DNA of 38,761 nucleotides from Parvularcula sp964484475 (lineage in GTDB: Bacteria > Pseudomonadota > Alphaproteobacteria > Caulobacterales > Parvularculaceae): positions 1 through 38,761 of the forward strand of contig CAZAFU010000012.1 in the NCBI GenBank assembly GCA_964484475.1, read 5' to 3'. The translations under genes were made by a program, and so were the position numbers. This document shows, piece after piece, positions 15,752 to 23,266 of the stretch (position 1 is the stretch's first letter; the number at the start of each line of letters is the position of its first letter). Under the pieces are notes generated by a model that was not told the origin of the DNA, ran no database searches, and saw only the letters and a program-made list of their open reading frames with translations.

Positions 15752-16471
15752 CTAGAAAGCCACCTGCGCCGCGTCGGGGCGGCCGCGTTCGGCCATCATC
15801 GCCATGACCTCGTTGGCCTTGGCGGTCTGCATGCGGCTGAGGATGTCCGCCGCGTTGCGTTCGCCCACCTGGTCGAGAACCTCCACCACGAAGCGGGTCT
15901 CGTTCTGCTGGAGGAGGCGCGCTGCGTTCTTGGCGGTCATGTTGCCGACGACCTCGACCACCTGCTGCAGGTTCTCGTCTTCCTTGACCTCGAGTTCGGA
16001 GATCAGTGCCGAGACTTCCGTGCGCAGGTCCTCGAGCCGCTCGATTTCCTCGAGAGCCCGGCGGTTGGCGAGGGCGACCTTGGCCTTCTCGTCGGAGAGC
16101 CGTGTCCATTCCTCGGCAAGCTTCTCGCGCTCGGCGGAGATCGTGGCGAGGACCTCGGTCACCGCCGCCATGGAGCTGACACGGGCCGCCGGCACCTTGG
16201 GTTCCTTCGCCGCGAGCATCTCCTGGATCTTCTCCTGCGCCTCGATCAGCCCGCGTTTCGGCGCGGCCTCTTCGGTCAGGCCGGCCTGGTAGTCGGAGGA
16301 GAGGGCATTCTCCGCCCAGGGACGCTCGTGGCTGCCGAACTCCCTTACGCTCTCGTCCTTGTTCATGCGCACCGCGGTTTCCACCGCTTCGCGGTCGGGG
16401 GCGGCGAGGATCAGTGCGGGAACCGCGATCGAAGCGGTGGTGGCCCCGGCGATCAGGACGGCGCGGATCAT
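15752..16471 (-). CDS. MotE-like protein with C-terminal MgtE N-domain-like fold
   Basis: This 239-aa protein has an N-terminal signal or anchor (AVLIAGATTASIAVPALILA), a long coiled coil at about 95-175 (AEREKLAEEWTRLSDEKAKV and following), and a C-terminal domain like the MgtE intracellular N-domain, with GNMTAKNAARLLQQNETRFV and ERNAADILSRMQTAKANEVM. Proteins of this layout in flagellar loci are called MotE. In Sinorhizobium MotE is the chaperone for the periplasmic motor protein MotC, which suggests that the exported repeat protein encoded at 9935-11626 may be its client. Its ATG overlaps the fliM stop (ATGA). It is the last gene of fliL-fliM-motE-like. Confidence 0.8.
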   Translation of the reverse strand: MIRAVLIAGATTASIAVPALILAAPDREAVETAVRMNKDESVREFGSHERPWAENALSSDYQAGLTEEAAPKRGLIEAQEKIQEMLAAKEPKVPAARVSSMAAVTEVLATISAEREKLAEEWTRLSDEKAKVALANRRALEEIERLEDLRTEVSALISELEVKEDENLQQVVEVVGNMTAKNAARLLQQNETRFVVEVLDQVGERNAADILSRMQTAKANEVMAMMAERGRPDAAQVAF

Positions 16472-17427
16472 GCGACCTCCAGTCCGAAGGGCATCGAAGT
16501 CCCGCCATCGTCATCGGCGGCCTCGAGCTTGATTTCCTCGATCTGCGCCGCGATCCGTCCGCCCTTGCGGCCCATGGGCCCACGGAAGAATTCCATGTCC
16601 TCGAGCATGAAGCGGACTTCGGTCTCGGCATTGGTCTCGAAGCTGATCGTCTGGCCCGGCTTCCACGCCATGACGTCGGCGAGGGTGGTGAGCTGGCTGT
16701 GCAGCACCGCGTCGAAGGCGAGCTCGGTCTTGTTGAGCTCCTTCTCGAAGTGGCGGTTCCAGCTGCGGTCACCGCCGAACTGGTCGCCCACGAACATCTG
16801 GCTCAGGCTTTCCTTCACCGGCTCAAGGGAGGCGTAGGGGAAGAGGACCTGCAAGGTGCCCTTGGATTTTGCGATGTTCAGGTTGAAGCTCGACCGCACG
16901 CAGGCGCTCGTCGTCCTTGTGATGGCGGCGAACTGCGGGTTCTGTTCGAGCCGTTCGACCCGGAACTCCACGTCCGCGATCTGCTCGAAGGCCTCGGCGA
17001 GGCGCTCGGCGATCAGCCTGAAGATCCTCTGGGTGAGTTGCAGTTCGATCGAGGTGGGTCGGCGCTGGGCGAGTTTGGGTGTGATGTTCGCGCCGGGCTT
17101 ACCGCCAAGCAGGATCTCGACCAAGGTGTAGATCAGCCGCCCGTCCATCATCAGGAGGAAGGACTGGTCCCACTGGACGGCCCTCAGGATCGCGATCTGC
17201 GGCGCTTCGGGGGTGTTCTGCATGAAGTCCGAGAAGCGCGCGTACTGGATTTCCTCCAGCTGCACGGAGACTTCCGTACTCGTCAGGTGCAGGAAGCTCT
17301 CGGTGAGCATCTGCACCGTCCGGTCAAACACGATGTCGAGCATCGGCAGCCGCTCATGGGTGACCCCGCTGTTCGCGAGGCGTTCCATGACTTGGCGGGC
17401 TTCGCCGTTGGGCTGTTGTCGTTTCAT
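16468..17427 (-). CDS. fliM: Flagellar motor switch protein FliM
   Basis: FliM is the middle C-ring protein, and the 319-aa protein covers its middle domain (about 25-215) and SpoA-type C-terminal domain (about 235-300). Recognisable pieces are LPMLDIVFDRTVQMLTESF, WDQSFLLMMDGRLIYTLVEI with LLGG, PTSIELQLTQRIFRLIAERL, FPYASLEPVKESLSQMF and VMAWKPGQTISF. The canonical N-terminal CheY-phosphate-binding segment (EIDALL type) is absent: the protein starts MKRQQPNGEARQ, and an in-frame TAA lies 21 bp upstream of the ATG, ruling out a longer form. Switching may therefore use another contact. It lies between fliL (44 bp away) and the motE-like gene (4-bp overlap). Confidence 0.95.
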   Translation of the reverse strand: MKRQQPNGEARQVMERLANSGVTHERLPMLDIVFDRTVQMLTESFLHLTSTEVSVQLEEIQYARFSDFMQNTPEAPQIAILRAVQWDQSFLLMMDGRLIYTLVEILLGGKPGANITPKLAQRRPTSIELQLTQRIFRLIAERLAEAFEQIADVEFRVERLEQNPQFAAITRTTSACVRSSFNLNIAKSKGTLQVLFPYASLEPVKESLSQMFVGDQFGGDRSWNRHFEKELNKTELAFDAVLHSQLTTLADVMAWKPGQTISFETNAETEVRFMLEDMEFFRGPMGRKGGRIAAQIEEIKLEAADDDGGTSMPFGLEVA

Positions 17428-17471
17428 ACGGTCCTCATCATCGGTTTATCCTGATGCGGAATGGTTAACGC

Positions 17472-17987
17472 TCACTCCACAAGGAGTTCGCCGATCAGAA
17501 TGTCTTCGACGGCCTTGTGGCCAAGAATGCGGCGGGCCCGGAAAAGTGAGGCGGAGCGCAGGTTGTAAAGGCCCATGGCCCCCTGCAGCTCACGGCTCGA
17601 AAGCTCCCGGATATAGGTCTGGAGGGCGAATTCCACTTCGGGAAGGCGCGCCCTGACTTCCTCTGCGTGCTCGATCGGCACCTGGATGACGAATTTCGCG
17701 AGGACGTATTTGGCATCGTCCCGGCGGTCGAGCTGGTAGATCGTCTTGTCGATTTCCACCCATTCGAAGGTGGGCCGTGTCGCCACGGTCTGCTCCGCGT
17801 CGCGTTCCTCGATCATCTCGGCGATGCCTTCCTTGCCGAGCGACACGAAGGCGCCCCCGGCAAAGGAGCCCGCCGCGAGCACCACCGCGACCAGCGCGAA
17901 GAGGATGGGCCGGAGCTTGTCGCCGGAAAGGCCGAACTTGCCGCCGCTGCGGGGCAGGTCTTCTTCAAGGTGCGCCGTCTCGCTCAT
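17472..17987 (-). CDS. fliL: Flagellar basal-body-associated protein FliL
   Basis: FliL is a single-pass inner-membrane protein next to the stators. The 171-aa form has a cytoplasmic N-terminus, one membrane helix at about residues 26-48 (PILFALVAVVLAAGSFAGGA), and a periplasmic FliL domain with TIYQLDRRDDAKYVLAKFVI and ARLPEVEFALQTYIRELS. I chose the ATG at 17987, which has GAGGA just upstream, over a TTG at 17999. It is the first gene of fliL-fliM-motE-like, divergent from fliF. It differs clearly from the second FliL-family protein encoded at 14730-15185. Confidence 0.9.
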   Translation of the reverse strand: MSETAHLEEDLPRSGGKFGLSGDKLRPILFALVAVVLAAGSFAGGAFVSLGKEGIAEMIEERDAEQTVATRPTFEWVEIDKTIYQLDRRDDAKYVLAKFVIQVPIEHAEEVRARLPEVEFALQTYIRELSSRELQGAMGLYNLRSASLFRARRILGHKAVEDILIGELLVE

Positions 17988-18115
17988 GCTTCCTCGCAAG
18001 GTTCGGGTGCGGACGCCAAAGTTCCGCCATGAGGGAGAAGTAACCGGGTGGCTTTGACGCCAGTTTAAAACCCCGCCCGTACCCCGGATGGGCGGCTAGG
18101 CAGAATGTCGGTAGC
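17988..18115. promoter_or_regulatory. Divergent regulatory region, fliL operon / fliF operon
   Basis: This 128-bp gap contains GTTTAAAAC at 18063-18071, close to the GTTTAAAC palindromes at 8126 and 11647, and a TTGACG hexamer at 18054-18059 just before it. There is no matching -10 at normal spacing that I would defend, and no sigma-54 pair. The fliF start is a GTG with only a weak ribosome-binding site. Confidence 0.55.
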
Positions 18116-19804
18116 GTGGAAACAATAGTTCAAAAAATCAAAGATCTCGGTGCGAACCGCCTCATGATGGCAGGAGCCGTCGGTGCCGGTGTGATTGCAG
18201 CTTTCGTTGCGATCATCTTCGCCTTCTCGAAACCCCAGATGTCGGTGCTCTTCGCCGGTCTCAGCGATGCCGATGCCGGCGCGGTGGTGACCGAGCTCGA
18301 GACCATGGACGTCCCAGTCAAGCTGTCCGCGGACGGCAAGACGATCTACGCGCCTTCGGGTCGCGTCCCAAGGCTTCGCATGCTGATGGCGGAGAAGGGG
18401 ATGCCGGCGGGCGGTACGGTCGGCTACGAACTGTTCGATGAGAAGGGCAGCCTCGGCCTGACCTCCTTCATGCAGGACATGACGCGGCTCCGGGCGATGG
18501 AGGGTGAGCTGTCGCGCACCATCCAGACCCTCGAAAGCGTCGAAAGCGCAAGGGTGCACCTCGTGATGGCCCGGCGCGATCCCTTCAGTCGCGAAAAGGC
18601 CGAGCCCACGGCGTCGGTGGTCGTCAGGATGCGCGGTGCGCGCTCCCTCGATGCCGACCAGGCCGCTTCGATCAAGCATCTCGTCGCGTCTGCCGTCCCG
18701 AGCCTCAACCCGCAGAAAGTCTCCGTGCTCGACGCCCGGATGGGTGCCGTCTTCGCCGAGGAGAACGGGCCGATGGCCGGCGCCGCCTCCGTGAACGGGC
18801 TTCAGACCGATATCGAGAACCGTCTGGCGATGGCCGCCGAGAGCGTCCTCACCCCGTTGCTTGGCCCCGGCCGCGTCCGCGTTCGTGTCGCCGCCGACCT
18901 CAGGACGGAGCGCGAGATCCGGCGCGAGGAGCGTTTCGACCCCAAGCAGACCGCCCTGCGCTCACGCCAGATCATCGACGAGACCGAAACCTCGCGTGAG
19001 AACGCGACCGATGCCCCGGTCACCGTGGAGCAGAACCTGCCCGAGGCCGAAGTCGGCAATGAAGGCGAGGCCTCTGCCACCAATGCCGCGGAACGCTCCG
19101 AAAGCGTCGTGAACTACGAGATTTCGTCGGTCCGCTCCGAGCAGGTGATCGAGCCCGGCGACGTCGAACGCCTGTCGGTCTCCGTGGTCGTCGACAACAA
19201 GCGTGTGGTCGGGGAGGATGGCGAAGTCTCCTTCGTGCCCCGCTCCGAGGAGGAACTCGGCAAGCTCGCCGCCCTCGTGCGCTCCGCGGTCGGCTTCAAC
19301 GAGGCACGCGGCGACGTCATCACCGTCGAGAACCTGCCCTTTGTCGATCTCGACGAGACCATGCCGCGCTTTGCGCCTTCGAGCATCACCGAGGTGGTCT
19401 ACCGCAACTTCGACTCGATCACCCAGGCCGTCGCGCTTCTGCTGATCGGTGTCGCCCTGATCTTCGGCGTCGCCCGCCCCGTCATCAGCCGGGTCATGCC
19501 CCAGACCACCTACAACGCCCAGGGCGAACCGGTGGCCATGGGCGAGCTCAGCCTCGACGATCTCAACTTCGCCGAGGGCGAAGAGGGGATGGAGGGTGTC
19601 GCCGCCCTGTCCGGCGGTGGCCAGGCTGCCCTTCCGAAGCGTTCGGTCGACCAGGAACTCGACCAGATGCTCGAGATCCGGGACGTGGACGGCAAGGTGC
19701 GCGCATCCTCCGTGCGCAAACTGGGCCGCATCGCCGAGCAGTACCCCGAAGAGGTGGTCGCGATCCTCCGCACCTGGATCTACGAGCAGGAGGGCAAGGC
19801 GTGA
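18116..19804 (+). CDS. fliF: Flagellar MS-ring protein FliF
   Basis: FliF forms the MS ring, the base of the flagellum in the inner membrane. The 562-aa protein has an N-terminal membrane helix (about 15-38), the ring-building domain with FAGLSDADAGAVVTELETMD, TVGYELFDEKGSLGLTSFMQ and ARVHLVMARRDPFSREKAEP, a variable loop, a second membrane helix at about 430-452 (ITQAVALLLIGVALIFGV), and a cytoplasmic FliG-binding tail ending EEVVAILRTWIYEQEGKA. The start is GTG: it gives the family-like opening VQKIKDLGANRL, and the next Met (residue 17) would cut into this. It leads the fliF-fliH-fliN-fliP-fliG-fliJ-slt block; its stop overlaps the fliH start by 4 bp. Confidence 0.96.
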   Translation: METIVQKIKDLGANRLMMAGAVGAGVIAAFVAIIFAFSKPQMSVLFAGLSDADAGAVVTELETMDVPVKLSADGKTIYAPSGRVPRLRMLMAEKGMPAGGTVGYELFDEKGSLGLTSFMQDMTRLRAMEGELSRTIQTLESVESARVHLVMARRDPFSREKAEPTASVVVRMRGARSLDADQAASIKHLVASAVPSLNPQKVSVLDARMGAVFAEENGPMAGAASVNGLQTDIENRLAMAAESVLTPLLGPGRVRVRVAADLRTEREIRREERFDPKQTALRSRQIIDETETSRENATDAPVTVEQNLPEAEVGNEGEASATNAAERSESVVNYEISSVRSEQVIEPGDVERLSVSVVVDNKRVVGEDGEVSFVPRSEEELGKLAALVRSAVGFNEARGDVITVENLPFVDLDETMPRFAPSSITEVVYRNFDSITQAVALLLIGVALIFGVARPVISRVMPQTTYNAQGEPVAMGELSLDDLNFAEGEEGMEGVAALSGGGQAALPKRSVDQELDQMLEIRDVDGKVRASSVRKLGRIAEQYPEEVVAILRTWIYEQEGKA

Positions 19805-20493
19805 ACATAAGGGCGTTCGCTCCGACCCGCGACTTCTCCCAGCCCGAACCCGAACCGTTCATCGCGGAGGAAGAGGAGGTCGTCGACGACCGCATCGACC
19901 CCGAAGAAGCGGCAAGACTGATCGAGGCTGCGCGCGAGGAGGGCCGTCGCGAAGGCTACGCCCGGGGCAAGGCCGAAGGCGAGGAGGCCGAGCGTTCCTC
20001 GATCGCGGCGACCCTCGAAGGCAGGGTGTCCGCCCTCCAGGCCGAGATCGAAGCCATCAGGGCGCGCGAGGACGAACTCTTCGCCGATCTCGAGACCCGC
20101 ACGGCGCGGCTCATGCTCGCCTTGCTGCACCAGCTCGCCAAACGGCTTTCCGAGGCCGAGGCGAAAAGGCTCGCCGAGAACGTCGCCACCCGGGCGGTCG
20201 AGGCTGTCCGCGGAAAGCATCTCATCACGATCAGGGCCGATGCCGAGAACATCGCGGCGCTGCGGCAGGTCCTCCGCCTGCCGACCGATGAGGACGCGGC
20301 CGCACACCGCATCGTCTTCGAGGAGGAAGAGGACGCAACCAGGCCACCCCTCGAGGTTGCATGGTTAACCGGAAAAGTAAGATTCGATCCCTACGGATTT
20401 ACGGAGGCGATCGACGAAGTGTTTACCCGCACACTCGAAAGTCTAACGGGCGACAAGGGCGCGTCGTCCAAAGTGGAGAGAAATCATGACTGA
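19801..20493 (+). CDS. fliH: FliH-like export ATPase regulator
   Basis: This 230-aa protein starts with an acidic, Pro-rich segment, then has helices with small-residue repeats and Glu-rich segments at about 35-75 (EEAARLIEAAREEGRREGYA followed by RGKAEGEE), typical of the FliH/YscL family and equivalent to FlbE of Caulobacter. The C-terminal domain (about 95-220) has LMLALLHQLAKRLSEAEAKR and ends with LTGKVRFDPYGF and a terminal helix. FliH holds and inhibits the FliI ATPase and links it to FliN. The start is GTG, overlapping the fliF stop as GTGA, and its end overlaps the fliN start by 8 bp. FliI is not encoded in this window. Confidence 0.85.
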   Translation: MNIRAFAPTRDFSQPEPEPFIAEEEEVVDDRIDPEEAARLIEAAREEGRREGYARGKAEGEEAERSSIAATLEGRVSALQAEIEAIRAREDELFADLETRTARLMLALLHQLAKRLSEAEAKRLAENVATRAVEAVRGKHLITIRADAENIAALRQVLRLPTDEDAAAHRIVFEEEEDATRPPLEVAWLTGKVRFDPYGFTEAIDEVFTRTLESLTGDKGASSKVERNHD

Positions 20494-20923
20494 TCAGTCC
20501 GACGAGAACGAAGGCGAATTCGGTCTTCCCGAAACCGATGACGGCGAATTCCAGGCCGGTGGTCCGCAGGCCTCGGAGGCGGATATCGCCGCCACCCTGG
20601 ACGCGATGATCGGCGGCGGCGGCGATGCGGAGGAAAGCTCCGGCCGCGGCGGCGCCGGCTTCGGTTCCTACAACAACATGTCCGCCCTCGGACAGGTCCC
20701 GGTCGAAGTGCAGGTCGTTCTCGGTCGCGCGCGTCTTCCGATCGGCAACATCCTCAAGCTCGGCCGCGGCGCCGTGGTCGAGATCGACCGCCGCGTGGGC
20801 GAGCAGGTGGAGATCCACATCAATCACCGTCCGGTGGCCCGCGGGGAAATCGTCATCGTCGATGACGACCGCCTCGGCGTGACCCTGACGGAGATCATCA
20901 CCAACGCAGCGAACCTCCACTGA
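20486..20923 (+). CDS. fliN: Flagellar motor switch protein FliN
   Basis: FliN forms the lower C-ring and docks the export apparatus. The 145-aa protein has an acidic, Gly-rich N-terminal extension (about 1-65) and a C-terminal SpoA domain with VPVEVQVVLGRARLPIGNIL, KLGRGAVVEIDRRVGEQVEI and HINHRPVARGEIVIVDDDRL, which is highly characteristic. The extension makes it slightly longer than E. coli FliN, as is common in alphaproteobacteria. It overlaps the fliH gene by 8 bp and precedes fliP by 16 bp. Confidence 0.96.
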   Translation: MTDQSDENEGEFGLPETDDGEFQAGGPQASEADIAATLDAMIGGGGDAEESSGRGGAGFGSYNNMSALGQVPVEVQVVLGRARLPIGNILKLGRGAVVEIDRRVGEQVEIHINHRPVARGEIVIVDDDRLGVTLTEIITNAANLH

Positions 20924-20939
20924 TCGTCTAAGGGGCACA

Positions 20940-21761
20940 ATGAAACGGCTTGCGATAAACGCGGCCTTGACCATCGGGATTTTCTGGGCGCTGATCATCG
21001 CGCCCGACGCTGCGGCCCAGTCCATCAGCGTCGATCTCGGCGGCGAAGGATCCTCCTACTCGGGACGGCTGATCCAGCTGTTCCTGGGGATCACGGTGCT
21101 CAGCCTCGCGCCGGGCATCCTGGTGATGACCACGTCGTTCATCCGTGTCGTGGTCGTCTTCTCGCTCCTGCGTTCGGCTATCGGTCTGCAGACCGCACCG
21201 CCGAACATGGTGCTGATTTCCCTCGCGCTGTTCCTCACCGGCTTCATCATGGCGCCGACCTTCGAGGCGAGCTGGCAGCAGGGGATCTCGCCTCTCATCA
21301 ACGAACAGGTCGATACCCAGACGGGGCTGAGGCGCGCGGCCGAACCCCTTCAGGAGTTCATGGCAGCCCAGACCGACGAGGAGGACCTCCTCTTCTTCCA
21401 GTCCCTCGCGGAGCGTCAGGCCGCGGACGAAGCCGATGACGGCCTGCCCGACACCCTGATGACCGAGGAGGAGATCGAGGAGCTTCTCTACCCGGGCCAG
21501 ACCGAGCAGCGGATGCTCCCGGACCTCACCACACTGGTTCCGGCCTTCATGATATCCGAGCTGACGCGGGCCTTCGAGATCGGCTTTCTCCTGATGATGC
21601 CGTTCCTCGTCATCGACCTCGCTGTCGCCGCAATTCTCATGTCCATGGGCATGATGATGCTGCCCCCGCAAACCGTGTCCCTTTCGATGAAGATCATCTT
21701 CTTCGTCCTGATCGATGGCTGGCGCCTCCTCTCGGAGAGCCTGGTCATGTCCTTCTTCTAA
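20940..21761 (+). CDS. fliP: Flagellar export gate protein FliP
   Basis: FliP forms the core of the type III export gate together with FliQ and FliR. The 273-aa protein has a cleavable signal peptide (about 1-26, ending DAAAQ), a membrane segment with LAPGILVMTTSFIRVVVVFS, LLRSAIGLQTAPPNMVLISL, and C-terminal helices containing PAFMISELTRAFEIGFLLMM, then PFLVIDLAVAAILMSMGMMM. These are FliP hallmarks. An acidic cytoplasmic or periplasmic loop at about 125-195 is longer than in E. coli. It lies between fliN and fliG; fliQ, fliR and fliO do not follow it. Confidence 0.97.
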   Translation: MKRLAINAALTIGIFWALIIAPDAAAQSISVDLGGEGSSYSGRLIQLFLGITVLSLAPGILVMTTSFIRVVVVFSLLRSAIGLQTAPPNMVLISLALFLTGFIMAPTFEASWQQGISPLINEQVDTQTGLRRAAEPLQEFMAAQTDEEDLLFFQSLAERQAADEADDGLPDTLMTEEEIEELLYPGQTEQRMLPDLTTLVPAFMISELTRAFEIGFLLMMPFLVIDLAVAAILMSMGMMMLPPQTVSLSMKIIFFVLIDGWRLLSESLVMSFF

Positions 21762-21788
21762 CCACCCGAAAGCGCTGGATCCCGAGCC

Positions 21789-22811
21789 ATGGCCAACGTG
21801 AAAATCCGCAACGAAGTCGATGCCCTCTCGGGCCCCGAGAAGGTGGCCGTGATGCTGCTGACCCTCGGCGAGGACCAGGCGGGTCCGCTTCTCGAACGGA
21901 TGGACGACAGCGAGGTGCGGATCATCACCCGCTCGATGGCGACCCTGGGTTCGATCACCGGCGAGGTCCTCGAAGAGCTGATCCGCCGCTTCACCGAACA
22001 GTTCAGCCAGGGCGGCTCGGTCATCGGGTCCGCCGACTCCACCGAGCGGATGCTGAGAAGCTTCCTGCCGGCCGACCGCGTCGTCGACATCATGAACTAC
22101 ATCCGGGGGCCGGCGGGTTCGACCACCTGGGAAAAGATCTCGATGGTCGACAACAACATGCTCGCCAAATATCTCAACGGCGAGCACCCCCAGACGATCG
22201 CGGTGGTCCTTTCCAAGATCGACCCCGACCAGGCGAGCCACGTTCTCGCCAACCTGCCCGAAGGCACCGTCCCGGATGTCCTCAAGCGGATGATCTCCAT
22301 GAATTCGGTCCCGAAGGAGGTGCTCGCGGATATCGAGGAGATGCTTCAGCGCGACCTCATGCTCAACTATCAGACCGCGACGGAATCGAACAACCTCAAC
22401 CACCTCGCGGAGATCTTCAACAGGACGGAGTCGGAGCGTTCCGACCAGCTCCTGTCCTGGCTGCGTGGCGACCACGAGGAAGAGGTCTACCAGATCAAGC
22501 AGCTCATGTTCACCTTCGACGACCTCATGGAGCTCGATCCCCACAGCCTCAGGACGGTCATCAGGTCCTGCGAGAGCGATACCCTCACCTACGCGCTCAA
22601 GGGCTGCGATACCGAGATCCGCAACAAGATCGTCGCCAACCTCTCCGAACGCGCGCGGGCCATTCTCATGGACAACATGGATACTCTGGGCCCGGTCCTC
22701 ATGCGCGACGTCGAGGCCGCCAAGGCCACCATGGTCAGGAAGGCCAAGGAGCTCGCGGAGGCCGGTGTCATCGTCATCGAGCGCGGCGCCGAAAGCCAGA
22801 TGGTGTACTGA
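21789..22811 (+). CDS. fliG: Flagellar motor switch protein FliG
   Basis: FliG is the rotor protein contacted by MotA and bound to FliF. The 340-aa protein has the N-terminal FliF-binding domain (ALSGPEKVAVMLLTLGEDQA), the middle domain with the EHPQ element (NGEHPQTIAVVLSKIDPDQA) and the C-terminal torque domain. The hinge element MFTF stands for the usual MFVF and is followed by FDDLMELDP, and the charged torque helix region includes LSERARAILMDNMDTLGPVL. It lies 27 bp downstream of fliP, an unusual place because fliG normally follows fliF directly. No truncation is seen. Confidence 0.96.
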   Translation: MANVKIRNEVDALSGPEKVAVMLLTLGEDQAGPLLERMDDSEVRIITRSMATLGSITGEVLEELIRRFTEQFSQGGSVIGSADSTERMLRSFLPADRVVDIMNYIRGPAGSTTWEKISMVDNNMLAKYLNGEHPQTIAVVLSKIDPDQASHVLANLPEGTVPDVLKRMISMNSVPKEVLADIEEMLQRDLMLNYQTATESNNLNHLAEIFNRTESERSDQLLSWLRGDHEEEVYQIKQLMFTFDDLMELDPHSLRTVIRSCESDTLTYALKGCDTEIRNKIVANLSERARAILMDNMDTLGPVLMRDVEAAKATMVRKAKELAEAGVIVIERGAESQMVY

Positions 22812-22837
22812 TCGCCCCTTGCGGCGCGGCCTGACCG

Positions 22838-23266
22838 ATGAAGAAACCGGACCGCATTCTCGACGCCTTCAAGACGAAGTCGGACACCGCCGCCCGGCGG
22901 GTGGCGGAGCTGCGCGACGCGCGCGACCGGACCCTCAAGGCCCAGGTCCAGGTCAGGCTTTCGATCGAGGACGCCTTCAACGTCAGTTCCTCGGACCGCG
23001 ACGCGGCGGTAATCGCGTCGAGCTACGCGCAGAGGGCGCTTCGCAAGGCGGGCGAGCTCCAGCGGGCCGCCGAGCATCTCTCCATGCTCGAGGCGGGCGC
23101 GCGGGAAGAGCTCCTCGACCGCTTCGCCGACCAGAAGCGTTTCGAGCTCTACATGGCGCAACGTCAGTTAAAGGAGCGCGCGGTAGAACGGCGGCGTGAG
23201 GAGAAGAAGCTGGTCGACGAACTCGGCCACCTCACCGGCAAGCTTGAATGGGACGACACGCCATGA
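22838..23266 (+). CDS. fliJ: FliJ-like export protein (putative)
   Basis: This 142-aa protein is an almost continuous charged helix with heptad character, with segments such as KSDTAARRVAELRDARDRTL and LLDRFADQKRFELYMAQRQL. Size and coiled-coil nature match FliJ, which couples the FliI ATPase to the export gate and escorts chaperones. FliJ has very low sequence conservation, so position in the fliF block carries much of the call. Its stop overlaps the ATG of the transglycosylase gene (ATGA), implying coupled translation. Confidence 0.72.
   Translation: MKKPDRILDAFKTKSDTAARRVAELRDARDRTLKAQVQVRLSIEDAFNVSSSDRDAAVIASSYAQRALRKAGELQRAAEHLSMLEAGAREELLDRFADQKRFELYMAQRQLKERAVERRREEKKLVDELGHLTGKLEWDDTP

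Noticed and set aside
15615..16772. Upstream part of the 505-aa minus-strand frame that includes the kinase-like fragment
   Set aside because: This portion overlaps the motE-like gene and the fliM 3' end in another frame and has shadow composition; only the 3' part (15255-15614) looks coding.
17988..18115. Sigma-54 promoters upstream of flagellar operons
   Set aside because: I looked for a GG/GC pair at -24/-12 spacing in the gaps before fliF, fliL, flgE, flgF and flgI and found none I would defend.
20928..22544. 538-aa open frame on the minus strand
   Set aside because: Opposite fliP and fliG; His/Asp/Glu-rich shadow translation without domain signal.
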